From contig NZ_FOPG01000002.1 in NCBI RefSeq assembly GCF_900113435.1, positions 372,001 to 436,000 on the forward strand: DNA of 64,000 nucleotides, read 5' to 3'. Below are positions 8,655 through 18,843 of this stretch, piece by piece. Each line of letters starts with the position of its first letter. Within the stretch, counting starts at the first letter, position 1. Position numbers and translations under genes: made by a program. Source of the DNA: Sulfitobacter dubius. GTDB lineage: Bacteria > Pseudomonadota > Alphaproteobacteria > Rhodobacterales > Rhodobacteraceae. Below the pieces are notes generated by a model. It was given only the letters and a program-made list of their open reading frames with translations. It did no database searches and was not told where the DNA came from.

Positions 8655-9314
8655 ATGAATTCTCCCCTGATACAGCTTCTGGTGCTTGCCGGTATCGCCG
8701 TATTCCTGATCCTGCGCCTGAAAAATGTGCTCGGCACACGTGAAGGTTTTGAAAAGCCTCCTGTCAGTGATCAAACCCCCGCGGCCCGCAGTGGCCCGTC
8801 GTTCGAAGTTATCGAAGGCGGACCGGATCTCGATATTACCGATCACGTCCCCGAAGACAGCACTTCGGGCAAAGCGCTTGCCGAGATGAAGCGCGTTGAA
8901 CCGTCTTTTGGTGTGAACGATTTCTTGCAAGGTGCACGCGGCGCCTATGAAATGATCGTCATGGGCTATGAGCGTGGCGATCTTGCGGAAATTCAGCCTT
9001 TCTTGGCCGAGGATGTATACGAGAGTTTCGTTGATGGCGTAGCCGCCCGGGAAGACCAAGGTCTGACGATTGAGGCTAATTTCATCGGCGTGCGTGAATT
9101 GGAACTGATTGATGCAAGGATGGAAGAGGGCACGAACGAAGCCGAACTTACCATCCGCTTTGTCGGCGAATTAACCTCGGCGGTGCGCAACCGTGAAGGG
9201 GAGATTGTCGAAGGCAGCGTCAACGAAATCAAACGCCAAAAAGATACATGGGTCTTTGCCCGTGTCATGGGCTCGGATGATCCGAATTGGCTGCTGGTTT
9301 CCACAGACGGGTAG
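8655..9314 (+). CDS. timA: Tim44/TimA-like inner-membrane-associated protein
   Basis: Bacterial Tim44-domain proteins resemble the C-terminal domain of the mitochondrial import motor subunit Tim44; the bacterial role is unclear, though membrane association is shown in Caulobacter. The 219-residue protein has one N-terminal helix (LIQLLVLAGIAVFLILRL), a polar linker, and a Tim44-like domain from about residue 75 (DFLQGARGAYEMIVMGYERGD, then FLAEDVYESF) to the end. AGG 6 bases before the ATG at 8655 favours this start over an ATG at 8631 without a ribosome site. The end overlaps mltA by 28 bases. Tim44-mltA-smr is a recurring alphaproteobacterial order. Confidence 0.88.
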   Translation: MNSPLIQLLVLAGIAVFLILRLKNVLGTREGFEKPPVSDQTPAARSGPSFEVIEGGPDLDITDHVPEDSTSGKALAEMKRVEPSFGVNDFLQGARGAYEMIVMGYERGDLAEIQPFLAEDVYESFVDGVAAREDQGLTIEANFIGVRELELIDARMEEGTNEAELTIRFVGELTSAVRNREGEIVEGSVNEIKRQKDTWVFARVMGSDDPNWLLVSTDG

Positions 9315-10348
9315 CACGTGCCCTTTGCGCATTTGCGCTGTTGGCCGGTGTATCAATGAACACGCCGGCCACAGCAGAAGTGCATTATACGGTTATGGAT
9401 TTTGACCAGCTTGACGGCTGGGCCGACGATGATCACGCCGCCGCGTTCGAGGTTTTCACCAGCACATGCGGGGATATGAAAGACATCGACTGGCGTGCGC
9501 TATGCAAGCTTGCGAAAGACGGCTTAGACCCGCGCCAGTTCTTTGAGCTTTTCTTCCGACCAGTGCTGATGGAAGACGGTCAAGACGCGCTATTTACCGG
9601 TTATTTTGAACCAGAACTTGACGGCGATCTCTACCCTTCCGCGCGTTTCCAGTATCCGATCTACGCCATGCCGCCCGAAGCCGAGGAGATTCGCCCGTGG
9701 CTGACCCGACGCGAGATCCTAGACGGCGAAGTCATGCGCAACCGGGGGCTGGAAATCGCATGGGTCGATGACCCGGTCGAGCTTTTCTTTCTGCAAATTC
9801 AAGGTTCTGGTCGTATCCGTCTGCCCGATGGCAGCTATCTGCGTGTCGGCTATCGCGGTGCCAACGGCCATGATTACCGTTCGATCGGGGTCGAATTGGT
9901 CCGGCGTGGCGTCTATGAGGCGCATCAGGTCAGCGCCGATGTGATCAAGAACTGGGTGCGCCGTAACCCCGAGGATGGTCGCGAATTGCTATATCACAAC
10001 CCGTCTTACGTATTTTTCCGTGAGGTTAGCCGCGTGCCTGCCGATAAAGGGCCGCTGGGGGCGATGAACCGTTCCTTAACCACATTGCGCAGCGTTGCGG
10101 TGGACCCGGCCCATGTCCCACTGGGTGCGCCGGTCTGGTTAGAGAAAGACGGCAAGAAACCGATGCGTCGTTTGATGGTTGCGCAAGACACCGGCTCGGC
10201 CATCAAAGGCACGCAGCGTGCTGACGTGTTTTTCGGCACCGGTGACAAGGCAGGCCGCGCCGCTGGGCGCTTGCGCGATCCGGGTCGGATGATGGTGCTG
10301 ATGCCAATCCAACGCGCCTATGCCTTTCTACCAGAGAGCGCGATATGA
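9287..10348 (+). CDS. mltA: MltA-type membrane-bound lytic murein transglycosylase
   Basis: MltA cleaves peptidoglycan glycan strands, forming 1,6-anhydro-MurNAc ends. The protein of up to 353 residues has an N-terminal export signal (RALCAFALLAGVSMNTPATA, about 11-30) without an obvious lipobox, the MltA domain with LFFRPVLMEDGQDALFTGYF in its front part (about 90-110) and IQGSGRIRLPDG (about 170), and a C-terminal 3D domain with AQDTGSAIKG and ADVFFGTG (about 300-322), which holds the catalytic aspartate. No ATG fits before the signal; the TTG at 9287, inside the Tim44-like gene, is the best visible start but is uncertain. It overlaps smr by 4 bases. Confidence 0.9.
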   Translation: MAAGFHRRVARALCAFALLAGVSMNTPATAEVHYTVMDFDQLDGWADDDHAAAFEVFTSTCGDMKDIDWRALCKLAKDGLDPRQFFELFFRPVLMEDGQDALFTGYFEPELDGDLYPSARFQYPIYAMPPEAEEIRPWLTRREILDGEVMRNRGLEIAWVDDPVELFFLQIQGSGRIRLPDGSYLRVGYRGANGHDYRSIGVELVRRGVYEAHQVSADVIKNWVRRNPEDGRELLYHNPSYVFFREVSRVPADKGPLGAMNRSLTTLRSVAVDPAHVPLGAPVWLEKDGKKPMRRLMVAQDTGSAIKGTQRADVFFGTGDKAGRAAGRLRDPGRMMVLMPIQRAYAFLPESAI

Positions 10349-10929
10349 AACGGCGGCGGTTAAATGACGATGACCTAGCGCTTTGGCGCCGGGTGACTGA
10401 GCGGACTGAAAAGCTGGAATTGAACGAGCTTTTCACGCCCGAAATCGACGCGCCCGCCCCTGCCCCACCACAGGTGCGACGGGCCAAGATCACGCTTCAG
10501 GGCAGCAAACCCCAGCCGACCGCGAAAAAGCGCAGCAACGATCTGCGCCCCACCTTGAGTGAACAGATGAAGGCCGCACCCGTTCAGATGGATCACAAGG
10601 CTTTCGGCAAGATGAAACGTGGCAAGCTGCGCCCCGAAGGCCGGATTGACCTGCATGGCATGACGCTTGACCGTGCGCATCCCGCGCTGAACGGCTTTAT
10701 CATGGACGCCCACGCGCGCGGCAAACGACTGGTGTTGGTGATTACCGGCAAGGGCAAACGCCGTGACGAAGGTGGCCCGATTCCCGTGCGCGACGGGGTG
10801 CTGCGCCATCAGGTGCCGCAATGGCTGGCAATGCCGCCGCTAAACGCGTTGGTGCTGCAAATTTCACAAGCCCATATCAGTCACGGTGGCGGCGGCGCAT
10901 ACTACGTCTATCTACGCCGTCATTGTTAA
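10345..10929 (+). CDS. Smr/MutS2-domain protein
   Basis: Smr domains act as DNA or RNA nickases in MutS2 and related proteins; the single-domain bacterial form is of unsettled function. The 194-residue protein has a basic, low-complexity first half and a C-terminal Smr domain from about residue 97: RIDLHGMTLDRAHPALNGFI, then VLVITGKGK, and finally ISHGGGGAYYVYLRR. These hold the LDLHG and GxG signatures. The start overlaps the mltA stop (ATGA). The 3' end overlaps the converging MFS gene by 4 bases. Confidence 0.9.
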   Translation: MKRRRLNDDDLALWRRVTERTEKLELNELFTPEIDAPAPAPPQVRRAKITLQGSKPQPTAKKRSNDLRPTLSEQMKAAPVQMDHKAFGKMKRGKLRPEGRIDLHGMTLDRAHPALNGFIMDAHARGKRLVLVITGKGKRRDEGGPIPVRDGVLRHQVPQWLAMPPLNALVLQISQAHISHGGGGAYYVYLRRHC

Positions 10930-12143
10930 CGGGGCAGCCAAGGTTTATAGCGATGGATCGCCCATGTCGCAAGACCGGCGGCAATTAGGTAATACACTGC
11001 TATTGGCAGCATCTGCCGTGGGAAATCGACGCCAAGGTCAATGAAAAGCCCCGTAACGCCTGGCCCAATAGCAGACCCAAAGACCATCAGTGCCGCTGCA
11101 ACCGCCTTGATCGAACCCACATGGCGTGTGCCGTAATATTCCGCCCAAAAGGCCGCCGGTGCAGTCGATTGCATCCCCTGCCCGGCGCCAAAGATCACCA
11201 GCGCGATCCCGGCCATCCACAGCGTATCGGCATAGGCTAACACAACGAAAGACAACGCAAAGGGCAGCATCTGTATCCGCAGCACGCGGCTGACGCCAAA
11301 TCGGTCGATCGCCCAGCCTGAAAGGAACGTACAGGCCACCGCCGACAGAGTGTAAACCGGCATCAGCGCCACAAACTCTACCAGCTCCCAGCCCTTTACC
11401 TCGGTCAGGTGCACCTGTTGAAAGAACAGCGCCGTGCCCCATGCTGCGGGGCCGATGGCCATCGGGATCATCATCCAGAATAAACCAGAGCGCAGCATTT
11501 CACCCCGTGTCCAATGGCGCCCGTTCATGCCCGCGCGCTGCGCCTGATCGGCCATGCTCTGCGGTGTTCGCTCTTGCCGTAGCAACAATAGGATCACGGG
11601 GATGGTCAGCACCACCAGCCCGGCGGCCAGCACCCAAAGGCTACGCCAATGAAAACTGGCGAACAGCGCTACAAAGATCACTGGTAGAAATGCCTGCCCG
11701 GCCGCAAAACCCATAGAGGAAAGCGAAAGCGCCTTCCCGCGCGAGGCTTCGAACCAACGCACCATGGCGACCTGTCCCAGCTGAGACATCATCCCCTGTC
11801 CGGTAAGCCGCAAGGCATAGATAACAAAGATCAGCGCGGTCCAGTTTGGCACCGCTGCCATGGCCAAGCAGGCGCCAGCAAGCGCCACCATTACGCCAAA
11901 GGCCAGCGCTCGCACGCGGAACCGATCCGTCAGCACCCCGGCCCAAACCATGGTGATCGCCGAAAGCGTGGTGCCCACCGTATAGATGCCACCCCATTGG
12001 CCATCACTTAGGCCAAAATCACCCTTTATCACCCCCGCAAACAGCGAGATGAAATAGGTTTGCCCATAAGACGAGGTGAAGGTGAGCAGGAAACCGGCCA
12101 GCAGAAACAGCCAGTTACGTCGCAAAAATACAAGGTACTCCAT
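10926..12143 (-). CDS. Major facilitator superfamily transporter, substrate unknown
   Basis: The 405-residue protein has about 12 hydrophobic helices with a central cytoplasmic loop (about 190-215) and the MFS loop 2-3 motif in the form GVLTDRFRVRALAFG (about 64-78). The repeat half has SGWAIDRFGVSRVLRIQ (about 265-281). It is probably a proton-coupled secondary transporter, but nothing nearby names a substrate. The start is 38 bases after the hslU stop, so it may be read through from hslVU. It converges with smr. Confidence 0.85.
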   Translation of the reverse strand: MEYLVFLRRNWLFLLAGFLLTFTSSYGQTYFISLFAGVIKGDFGLSDGQWGGIYTVGTTLSAITMVWAGVLTDRFRVRALAFGVMVALAGACLAMAAVPNWTALIFVIYALRLTGQGMMSQLGQVAMVRWFEASRGKALSLSSMGFAAGQAFLPVIFVALFASFHWRSLWVLAAGLVVLTIPVILLLLRQERTPQSMADQAQRAGMNGRHWTRGEMLRSGLFWMMIPMAIGPAAWGTALFFQQVHLTEVKGWELVEFVALMPVYTLSAVACTFLSGWAIDRFGVSRVLRIQMLPFALSFVVLAYADTLWMAGIALVIFGAGQGMQSTAPAAFWAEYYGTRHVGSIKAVAAALMVFGSAIGPGVTGLFIDLGVDFPRQMLPIAVYYLIAAGLATWAIHRYKPWLPR

Positions 12144-12181
12144 GCCCCTTTCATCGCCGGGGCATGGAGGAAAGGGAAGCC

Positions 12182-13489
12182 CTAAAGAACGTAGCGGCTA
12201 AGATCGGTCGAACGTGTCAATTCGCCCAAGTTCTTTTCTACAAAGTCGGCATCGACGGTGATTTCTTGCCCAGAACGGTCGGGCGCGTCGAAAGAGACTT
12301 CCTCGAACACCCGTTCCATCACGGTATAGAGCCGCCGCGCACCGATGTTTTCAACCGATGTGTTCACGTCCGCTGCGATTTTGGCCAGCGCTGCGATGCC
12401 TTCTTCGGTGAAGGTGACGGTCAGTTGCTCTGTCTCCATTAGGGCTGTGTATTGGCGCGTCAAGGCGTTGTCGGTTTCGGTCAGGATACGGACAAAATCC
12501 TCTTCGGTCAGCGCCCGCAGTTCCACACGGATTGGCAAACGGCCCTGAAGCTCGGGCAGCAGATCCGATGGTTTGGCGATATGAAACGCACCCGAAGCGA
12601 TAAAGAGGATATGATCGGTTTTCACCGGACCATGTTTGGTTGAAACGACTGTGCCTTCAATCAGCGGCAATAGATCGCGCTGCACACCTTCACGTGAAAC
12701 ATCACCACCACGCGCGTCAGAACGGGCGCAGACCTTGTCGATCTCATCAAGGAAGACGATACCGTTCTGCTCTACCGCTTCGATGGCAGCGCGGTTCACG
12801 GCTTCATCGTCGAGAAGTTTGTCGGCCTCTTCGCCCAACAGAACCTCATAGCTGTCAGCAACGGCGAGGCGCTTTTTAGTGGTACGCCCGCCCATAGCTT
12901 TGCCGAACAGATCGCCAAGGTTCATCATCCCTGCGCCGCCGCCGGGTTGGCCGGGAATGTCCATCATCGGGAAGGGGCTGGAGGTGTCGGCGACCTCAAG
13001 CTCGATCATCGTGTCGTCAAGCTCACCGCTGCGCAGTTTCTTGCGAAACATCTCGCGCGTTCCATCACGGGCGTCAGTCCCGGCAATGGCGTCGATCACG
13101 CGCTCTTCGGCGGCTTGTTCGGCCTTGGTTTTCACATCCTCGCGCATGAACTCGCGGGTCATGGCGATAGAACTGTCGAGCAGATCGCGGATGATTTGTT
13201 CGACGTCCCGGCCGACATAGCCGACTTCGGTAAACTTGGTCGCTTCGATCTTGATAAATGGCGCACGGGCCAACTTGGCCAAACGGCGGCTGATCTCGGT
13301 CTTACCAACGCCGGTGGGGCCGATCATCAAGATGTTCTTAGGATACACTTCGTCGCGCAGATCATCCGACAACTGCTTGCGCCGCCAGCGGTTGCGCAGG
13401 GCCACGGCAACGGCGCGTTTGGCGTCATTCTGGCCGATGATATAACGGTCCAGTTCGGATACGATCTCGCGGGGGGTCAGGTCGGTCAT
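12182..13489 (-). CDS. hslU: HslU (ClpY), ATPase of the HslUV protease
   Basis: HslU unfolds substrates and feeds them to the HslV peptidase. The 435-residue protein has Walker A GPTGVGKT at 57-64, Walker [11 protein letters not shown] near 250-259, the I domain between them (about 110-235, with a Gly-rich patch) and the conserved C-terminal tail LSRYVL that docks into HslV. The ATG at 13489 overlaps the hslV stop by 4 bases, so hslV-hslU are coupled. A degenerate parS-like sequence (13 of 16 bases) lies inside at about 12686-12701. Confidence 0.98.
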   Translation of the reverse strand: MTDLTPREIVSELDRYIIGQNDAKRAVAVALRNRWRRKQLSDDLRDEVYPKNILMIGPTGVGKTEISRRLAKLARAPFIKIEATKFTEVGYVGRDVEQIIRDLLDSSIAMTREFMREDVKTKAEQAAEERVIDAIAGTDARDGTREMFRKKLRSGELDDTMIELEVADTSSPFPMMDIPGQPGGGAGMMNLGDLFGKAMGGRTTKKRLAVADSYEVLLGEEADKLLDDEAVNRAAIEAVEQNGIVFLDEIDKVCARSDARGGDVSREGVQRDLLPLIEGTVVSTKHGPVKTDHILFIASGAFHIAKPSDLLPELQGRLPIRVELRALTEEDFVRILTETDNALTRQYTALMETEQLTVTFTEEGIAALAKIAADVNTSVENIGARRLYTVMERVFEEVSFDAPDRSGQEITVDADFVEKNLGELTRSTDLSRYVL

Positions 13490-14046
13490 GCGGTGATTTT
13501 CTCCACGGTGAGTTTGCCGTTGGTGTAGACGCAGATGTCGGCGGCAATCGCCATGGCATCACGAGCGATGGTTTCGGCATCACGGTCGCTGTCCATCATG
13601 CCGCGGGCCGCGGCGAGGGCGTAGTTCCCACCCGAGCCGATCGCGGCGACTTCGTGCTCCGGCTCCAGCACATCGCCCGCGCCGGTGATCACCAGCAGGT
13701 CTTTGCCATCGGTCACGATCAGCATCGCTTCCAGCTTTTGCAGGTATTTATCGGTACGCCAGTCCTTGGCCAATTCGACACTCGCACGGGCCAGTTGCCC
13801 CGGTGTCGCTTCTAGCTTGGCCTCTAGGCGCTCCAGCAGTGTAAACGCGTCGGCAGTAGAGCCCGCAAACCCCGCCACCACATCATAGCCGCCGGGGCTG
13901 AGCTTGCGCACTTTGCGCGCGGTGCCTTTGATCACGGTCTGGCCAAGGCTGACCTGTCCGTCACCGGCAATCACCACTTCGCCGCCTTTTTTGACGCCAA
14001 TGATCGTGGTCCCGTGCCAACCGGGGAAATCGTCGTTCTGTGCCAT
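13486..14046 (-). CDS. hslV: HslV (ClpQ), threonine peptidase of the HslUV protease
   Basis: HslV forms the proteolytic double ring of this proteasome-like protease. The 186-residue protein begins [20 protein letters not shown]. The expected catalytic N-terminal threonine after propeptide removal is Thr13. [16 protein letters not shown] and the C-terminal [10 protein letters not shown] are typical. The open frame runs upstream to 14088, but AGGAGG just before the ATG at 14046 fixes the start. A 100-base gap separates it from a divergent gene of unknown role. Confidence 0.97.
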   Translation of the reverse strand: MAQNDDFPGWHGTTIIGVKKGGEVVIAGDGQVSLGQTVIKGTARKVRKLSPGGYDVVAGFAGSTADAFTLLERLEAKLEATPGQLARASVELAKDWRTDKYLQKLEAMLIVTDGKDLLVITGAGDVLEPEHEVAAIGSGGNYALAAARGMMDSDRDAETIARDAMAIAADICVYTNGKLTVEKITA

Positions 14047-14146
14047 GGGGCCTCCTGTCGCTTGGCGTCTATATGGCCCCCGTGGCAAGGCAGGACAAGG
14101 GCAGCGCCGCTTGTGGGCGGATGGGCGGCGGGCTAACCTCTGCGCT

Positions 14147-15049
14147 ATGCAGGATCGCGCCCACGTTGATATTTATCTGGAACCCCCACTGCGGGAGAGC
14201 GCAGAAGCTGGCGCACATAACTTCATTGGTAAAGTGGCGCATGTACTGGAGAATGCCCAATTTAGGGTCACATACCGCAATATTGGTGGTCCTTTAGGTG
14301 ACCCCAATGGCCTATCACTGACCCATATGGCCCCTGCCCCAACCGCGCACGGTTTGGTGTTTCGCCGCTGCTATTACTACCCGTTCTGGCAGATCGAAGC
14401 GCGACAAGAGCGTTGGTTATGGGATGTGGCCCAATCCAAGTTTAATTCGGCGAATATTGACCCTGAGGTAGCAAGTCGGTTTTACAAATTCTGGCAAAAA
14501 CGCCTGTTTGGCGAAGCTCCGCAACAAGCTCGCCGGGATGGGCCGATCTATGTGCCGCTACAGGGCCGCCTGTTACAGCGGCGGTCGTTCCAATCGTGCA
14601 GCCCCTTAGCGATGTTAGAGCATACGCTAGTGCACTGCCCGGACGCTGTTGTGGCGGCCTTGCACCCAAAAGAGACCTATAGTTCAGAGGAGTTATCGTC
14701 GCTGGAAAACCTTGCAGCGCGGCACCCGCGTTTAACCCTTACATTGGGTAATATGGAGCGGCATTTGCAGGGGTGTGCATTTGTCGTGACCCAGAATTCA
14801 GCGGCCGCATTTTCAGGGTATTTCTTTGGTAAACCGGCCCTGTTCTTTGGAAAAATCGACTTTCATCATATTGGTGTCAGGGCAGATCTGGCAGATCTCA
14901 GCTACAGCTTTGCCGCCGCTCAAGAGGCTACGCCGGATTTCGCGGCCTATCTATGGTGGTTCTGGCAAGAGAACTGCATCAACGCGGGCCGCCCAGAGGC
15001 CAATGAGAAAATCGCCGCCCGGTTCCGACGCTTCGGATGGCCGGTCTGA
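14147..15049 (+). CDS. Uncharacterised 300-residue protein, possibly capsule/glycan-related
   Basis: I do not recognise this protein with confidence. It lacks a signal peptide and membrane segments. It has many aromatic residues and histidines, including [14 protein letters not shown] (about 65-78) and a C-terminal half with [18 protein letters not shown] and [25 protein letters not shown]. The last piece resembles the part of surface-polysaccharide export and synthesis proteins where a second substrate-binding loop lies, so a capsule-related glycan enzyme is a guess. The ATG at 14147 has no strong ribosome site. Two hand-counted lines (14401-14460 and 14821-14880) are 28/60 and 24/60 G+C, against 42/60 in one hslV line. 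This suggests transfer or relaxed selection. A bidirectional terminator follows. Confidence 0.6.
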   Translation: MQDRAHVDIYLEPPLRESAEAGAHNFIGKVAHVLENAQFRVTYRNIGGPLGDPNGLSLTHMAPAPTAHGLVFRRCYYYPFWQIEARQERWLWDVAQSKFNSANIDPEVASRFYKFWQKRLFGEAPQQARRDGPIYVPLQGRLLQRRSFQSCSPLAMLEHTLVHCPDAVVAALHPKETYSSEELSSLENLAARHPRLTLTLGNMERHLQGCAFVVTQNSAAAFSGYFFGKPALFFGKIDFHHIGVRADLADLSYSFAAAQEATPDFAAYLWWFWQENCINAGRPEANEKIAARFRRFGWPV

Positions 15050-15054
15050 CCCAA

Positions 15055-15086
15055 TGAAAAGGGCGCCCCGAAAGGCGCCCGTTTTC
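15055..15086. terminator. Bidirectional Rho-independent terminator
   Basis: GGGCGCC (15061-15067) pairs perfectly with GGCGCCC (15074-15080) around a 6-base loop, with AAAA before and GTTTTC after. It lies between the converging 14147-15049 gene and trxA and can serve both. Confidence 0.85.
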
Positions 15087-15114
15087 GTAACTGTAATTCA
15101 GCAAAATACTGAAA

Positions 15115-15435
15115 TTAGATCGATTCTTCGATCCAGCTTTGCAGAGCGGCCTTTGGGCGCGCGCCAGCAAGGTTCGATACGACCTGCCCGTCTTTAAAGA
15201 TGAACAGCGCCGGAATACCACGCACGCCGACCTGAGCGGGCGAGTTCGGGTTTTCGTCGACGTTGACTTTGACGATCTTCACGCGACCGTTCATTTCATC
15301 CGACAGCTCTTCCAGCGAAGGGCCGATCTGTTTGCACGGGCCGCACCATTCGGCCCAGAAATCGACCAGAACCGGAATGTCCGAATTTTTGACTTCGGCG
15401 TCGAAAGTGTCGTCGGTGACTGCGACGGTTGCCAT
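15115..15435 (-). CDS. trxA: Thioredoxin
   Basis: Thioredoxin is the general cytoplasmic protein disulfide reductase. The 106-residue protein has the redox site WCGPC with cysteines at 31 and 34, preceded by VLVDFWAE, and the cis-proline region [12 protein letters not shown] (about 73-84). Length is standard. It is the last gene of the leftward run after addA, 36 bases downstream of the addA stop. Confidence 0.98.
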   Translation of the reverse strand: MATVAVTDDTFDAEVKNSDIPVLVDFWAEWCGPCKQIGPSLEELSDEMNGRVKIVKVNVDENPNSPAQVGVRGIPALFIFKDGQVVSNLAGARPKAALQSWIEESI

Positions 15436-15471
15436 GATGCTCTCCTGACAGGAATGGGTTGAGGCCTGAAC

Positions 15472-18400
15472 CTATGAACGCATGGCAGTGGCGTCAAGAT
15501 ATGGCAGGGCACGCAGCGCATTTGTCACGATATCGTTGGGTAACACCATAAGCGCGGGCGCTGCTGTCCATAGGATGGCCGTCTCAATCCGCCGATCAGG
15601 GTAAATCTGACGCAACATATGGGCATAGGCTCCCATCTGACGCAACAGACCATCCGGGCAAGCCTCAGCCGTGCCGGGAACCACGCGGTTGGTTTTGAAA
15701 TCGACGGCAAGGATGTGATCTTCGGCGATCACCAAACGGTCGATCGTGCCGTGTAGACGCTGTTTTCCGAGGCTTCCGGTCACTGGCACTTCGGCAAGCG
15801 TCGTGTCGGCAAACAGCGGGGCGAGGGTAGGGGTACGCAGCACAGCTTCCGCCTCGTCCTGCGCGCGGGCGATCATTTCGGTGGGGTGATTTCGGGCCAA
15901 ACGGTCCAAGAATATCTGCCGCGCTTCCGTTGTCATAAGCGGGAGGTGCTCCAGCAACTCATGGACTAAAGTGCCATAGCTTAGCGCGGTATCCATATCA
16001 AAGCCCGCCTCGCCCGCCAGCGCCTTGGCACCGCCAAGATCAGAGGGGGAGAGCGTTTTATCCTCCCCATGAGGAGAGGGGGCTGAGCGGGCGAAAATAG
16101 GGTCTAACGCAGGCGTTGTGACAACTTTCTCAGGCGTCTCAATGATGTCGAGCGCATCCCAATCGCCCTGTTGATAGCGCAGAGTACCATCATCGCCCAA
16201 AGGTTCGGCGTGCAGCCGGGCCAAAGCGGCAGCGGTGATCTGATACCAAGAGGATTCATCTTTCGACAGTTCCCCCGCCGCCGCCACGATCAACCATTTC
16301 TCGGCCCGCGTCATGGCCACATAGAAAAGCCGAAGCCGCTCTTGCAACGCGGCTTCTTTCATCTCGTCGAGCCGCGCGCGCATGGGTTGGGGCATATCAT
16401 CCGCCGGGGCTTTCCATACAGGCGTGCCATCGAGGGTGATGATCTCATCCTTGATCGTCACATCGCGCCGCCCGGTGTCGGGCAGGATCACGATCGGCGC
16501 TTCCAGACCCTTTGCCCCATGCACCGTCATCACCCGGATCTGGTTCGACGCACTGTCGATCTGGCGTTTGATTTCCAGATCATCGGTCTGCATCCATTGC
16601 AGGAACCCGGTCAGGCTGGGCACCGTGCCGCGCTCGTAAGAGAGTGCTTGGCTTAGCATCGCGTTGATCCCATCCTCGGCCTCTGGCCCCAGCCGCGCGA
16701 GCAGCTTGCGGCGGCCATCATGGCGGGTGAGAATGCGTTCGATCAGGTCGTAAGGGCGCAGGTAATCAACCTGCCCGCGCAGGTCCCGCAGTACGGCGAG
16801 GGTGGCGGCGTGGGTCTCGGTCTGGCCACGCAGCGCCTGCCAGAGGTGATCCTCCTTGCGGTAGTGGGCGAGGGTAAAAAGCTGTTGTTCTGACCAGCCG
16901 AACAGTGGTGATTTCAACGCGGTTGCGAGCGATAAGTCGTCATCAGGCGTGGCAAGGAAGGACAGGATCGCCGCCAGATCGCGCACCGCGAGCTCGGCTC
17001 CGACCTTCAGCCGATCCGCCCCTGCGATAGGCAGTTCCGCCGCTTTGCAGGCGCGAATAATTTCGGAAAACAAAGCCGAGCGGCGCTGCACGAGGATCAG
17101 GAAATCCCCCGGTTGGATACGCCGCCGCGCCAAGCCGCCCTTGCTGTCGTCGGGCAGGTAATGCGCTTCGGTGGTTAGCTCCTTGATCCGCCGCGCGATG
17201 CGTTCGGCCAGTTGCACCGTGTGATGCCGCGCGCTGCGGCGGTCCACGGGATCGGTCCAATCGCCTTCCTCGTCGGGGCCCGCCTTTTCGATAAAGGGCC
17301 AAAGATCGACGCGGCCGGGCAGGCGATCCTTGAAGGCCATATGGCCGTCATTGGTAAAGCCGGTCTGGATCGCGGGGTCGAAAACCCCATCGACCGCTTG
17401 CAAAATCGCCGAAGAGGACCGGAAAGAATACGCGAGGCTGCGGCGTTGGAAAAACTGCCCCGCTTCGCCGATCTTCTGCTCGAATGTCGTGCCTTTGCGG
17501 TCCAACTCTTCGGGGTCGGCCCCTTGGAATGAGTAGATCGACTGTTTCTTGTCACCCACGACGAAAAGCGTTCGATCCAACTCGTTACGTGCGCCAGCGC
17601 CTGAGTAAAATTCATCTGTCAGCCGTTCGATCACATCCCATTGGCGCGGCGAGGTGTCCTGCGCCTCGTCGACAAGGATATGGTCGATGCCGCCGTCGAT
17701 GCGAAACAGCACCCAAGCCGCCACCGCCTTGTCGGTCAACAAAGCGCGGGCTTTGAGGATCAGATCGTCAAAGTCGAGCCAGCCGCGCTTTTGCTTCTCA
17801 TCTGCGTAACGCTCAAGAAAACGGGCTGCGAACCGGTGCAGCACATAGGACTTGCGCGCCGCATTTAGGGCCAGCCGAGCTTCGCGGGCATCTTCAACGC
17901 GCTGCATCAATTGCTCAAGCTGCGGCATCTGTTCTGCGATGACCTTTTGCGTCGGCTTGGTCGGAAAACTGCCAATTTTTGCGGTGAAGGGCGCCTTGGC
18001 GCCGCTGCCAGTCAAAAGGATATTTTCGAGCTGGGGCAGGGCAGAGAGATCATAGCGGTCGATCTCTTGCAGTGCCGCGCCAGCCTTGCCGTCATTGCCG
18101 CCTTTGGCCAGCAGATGCGGGATGATCTCGGCCATCATCGCCGCTTCGCTGCCAAGAAAGACCGATGCCGCGATTTTCTCCTCGGTCAGGTCTTCGGGCT
18201 GGGCGAAAAGCGTTAGGATCTCGGCCCATGACCGGGGGTCGGTGAAAGCATCGCGCTGGCCCACGATGCTGCGGGTAAGGCTGGCGAAATCCTCGCCTGT
18301 GTAATGCCGCGCGATCTCGGCGACCAGCGGGGCATCTTCGCCTTCGGCCATCTCATCAACGATCTCGGCGCGCAGCAGATCGGCGGCGCGGTCTTCGATC

Positions 18401-18843
18401 TCGGTGAATTGCGGGCTGACCTGCGCCTCCAGCGGGAAGCGGCGCAAAAGGGCCGCGCAGAAGGAGTGGATGGTTTGGATTTTCAGCCCGCCGGGCGTCT
18501 CAATCGCGCGGGCGAAAAGGGTGCGGGCATTGCGCAATTGCTCAGGCGCTAATTCGCCCTGCACGCCAAGATCGGCCAAGGCATCGCGCAGTGCCTTGTC
18601 CTTCAGCATCGCCCATTCGCCCAAGCGTTTGAACAGACGGTTCTGCATCTCAGAGGCGGCAGCCTTGGTGTAGGTCAGACAAAGGATATGCTGCGGCTCC
18701 ACGTCATCCAGCAACAGCCGCGCTACGCGGTCGGTCAGCACGCGGGTCTTGCCAGAGCCTGCGTTGGCCGTCAGCCAAGTGGAGGCATCGGGCCGCGCCG
18801 CTTCGATCTGGGCGCGGGTGGCGTCGTCAAAATCGCGCATCAT
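15472..18843 (-). CDS. addA: AddA, helicase-nuclease subunit for double-strand break repair
   Basis: AddAB resects double-strand breaks up to Chi-like sites before RecA loading. The 1123-residue subunit is a UvrD-like SF1A helicase plus C-terminal nuclease. Walker A TANAGSGKTRV is near residue 27; the motif II region DHILVDEAQDTSPRQWD is near 390 and GDKKQSIYSFQGADPEEL near 435; RLFYVAMTRAEKWL is motif VI, near 850. The nuclease signature AVDFKTNR is near 1057. Start ATG at 18843 overlaps the addB stop (ATGA) and replaces a longer open frame. Sequence style fits alphaproteobacterial AddA. Confidence 0.96.
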   Translation of the reverse strand: MMRDFDDATRAQIEAARPDASTWLTANAGSGKTRVLTDRVARLLLDDVEPQHILCLTYTKAAASEMQNRLFKRLGEWAMLKDKALRDALADLGVQGELAPEQLRNARTLFARAIETPGGLKIQTIHSFCAALLRRFPLEAQVSPQFTEIEDRAADLLRAEIVDEMAEGEDAPLVAEIARHYTGEDFASLTRSIVGQRDAFTDPRSWAEILTLFAQPEDLTEEKIAASVFLGSEAAMMAEIIPHLLAKGGNDGKAGAALQEIDRYDLSALPQLENILLTGSGAKAPFTAKIGSFPTKPTQKVIAEQMPQLEQLMQRVEDAREARLALNAARKSYVLHRFAARFLERYADEKQKRGWLDFDDLILKARALLTDKAVAAWVLFRIDGGIDHILVDEAQDTSPRQWDVIERLTDEFYSGAGARNELDRTLFVVGDKKQSIYSFQGADPEELDRKGTTFEQKIGEAGQFFQRRSLAYSFRSSSAILQAVDGVFDPAIQTGFTNDGHMAFKDRLPGRVDLWPFIEKAGPDEEGDWTDPVDRRSARHHTVQLAERIARRIKELTTEAHYLPDDSKGGLARRRIQPGDFLILVQRRSALFSEIIRACKAAELPIAGADRLKVGAELAVRDLAAILSFLATPDDDLSLATALKSPLFGWSEQQLFTLAHYRKEDHLWQALRGQTETHAATLAVLRDLRGQVDYLRPYDLIERILTRHDGRRKLLARLGPEAEDGINAMLSQALSYERGTVPSLTGFLQWMQTDDLEIKRQIDSASNQIRVMTVHGAKGLEAPIVILPDTGRRDVTIKDEIITLDGTPVWKAPADDMPQPMRARLDEMKEAALQERLRLFYVAMTRAEKWLIVAAAGELSKDESSWYQITAAALARLHAEPLGDDGTLRYQQGDWDALDIIETPEKVVTTPALDPIFARSAPSPHGEDKTLSPSDLGGAKALAGEAGFDMDTALSYGTLVHELLEHLPLMTTEARQIFLDRLARNHPTEMIARAQDEAEAVLRTPTLAPLFADTTLAEVPVTGSLGKQRLHGTIDRLVIAEDHILAVDFKTNRVVPGTAEACPDGLLRQMGAYAHMLRQIYPDRRIETAILWTAAPALMVLPNDIVTNALRALPYLDATAMRS

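Noticed and set aside
12686-12701. Second parS-like sequence inside hslU around CACGTG
   Set aside because: Only 13 of 16 bases fit and the site is inside conserved coding sequence; ParB affinity is expected to be weak, so it is not listed as parS.
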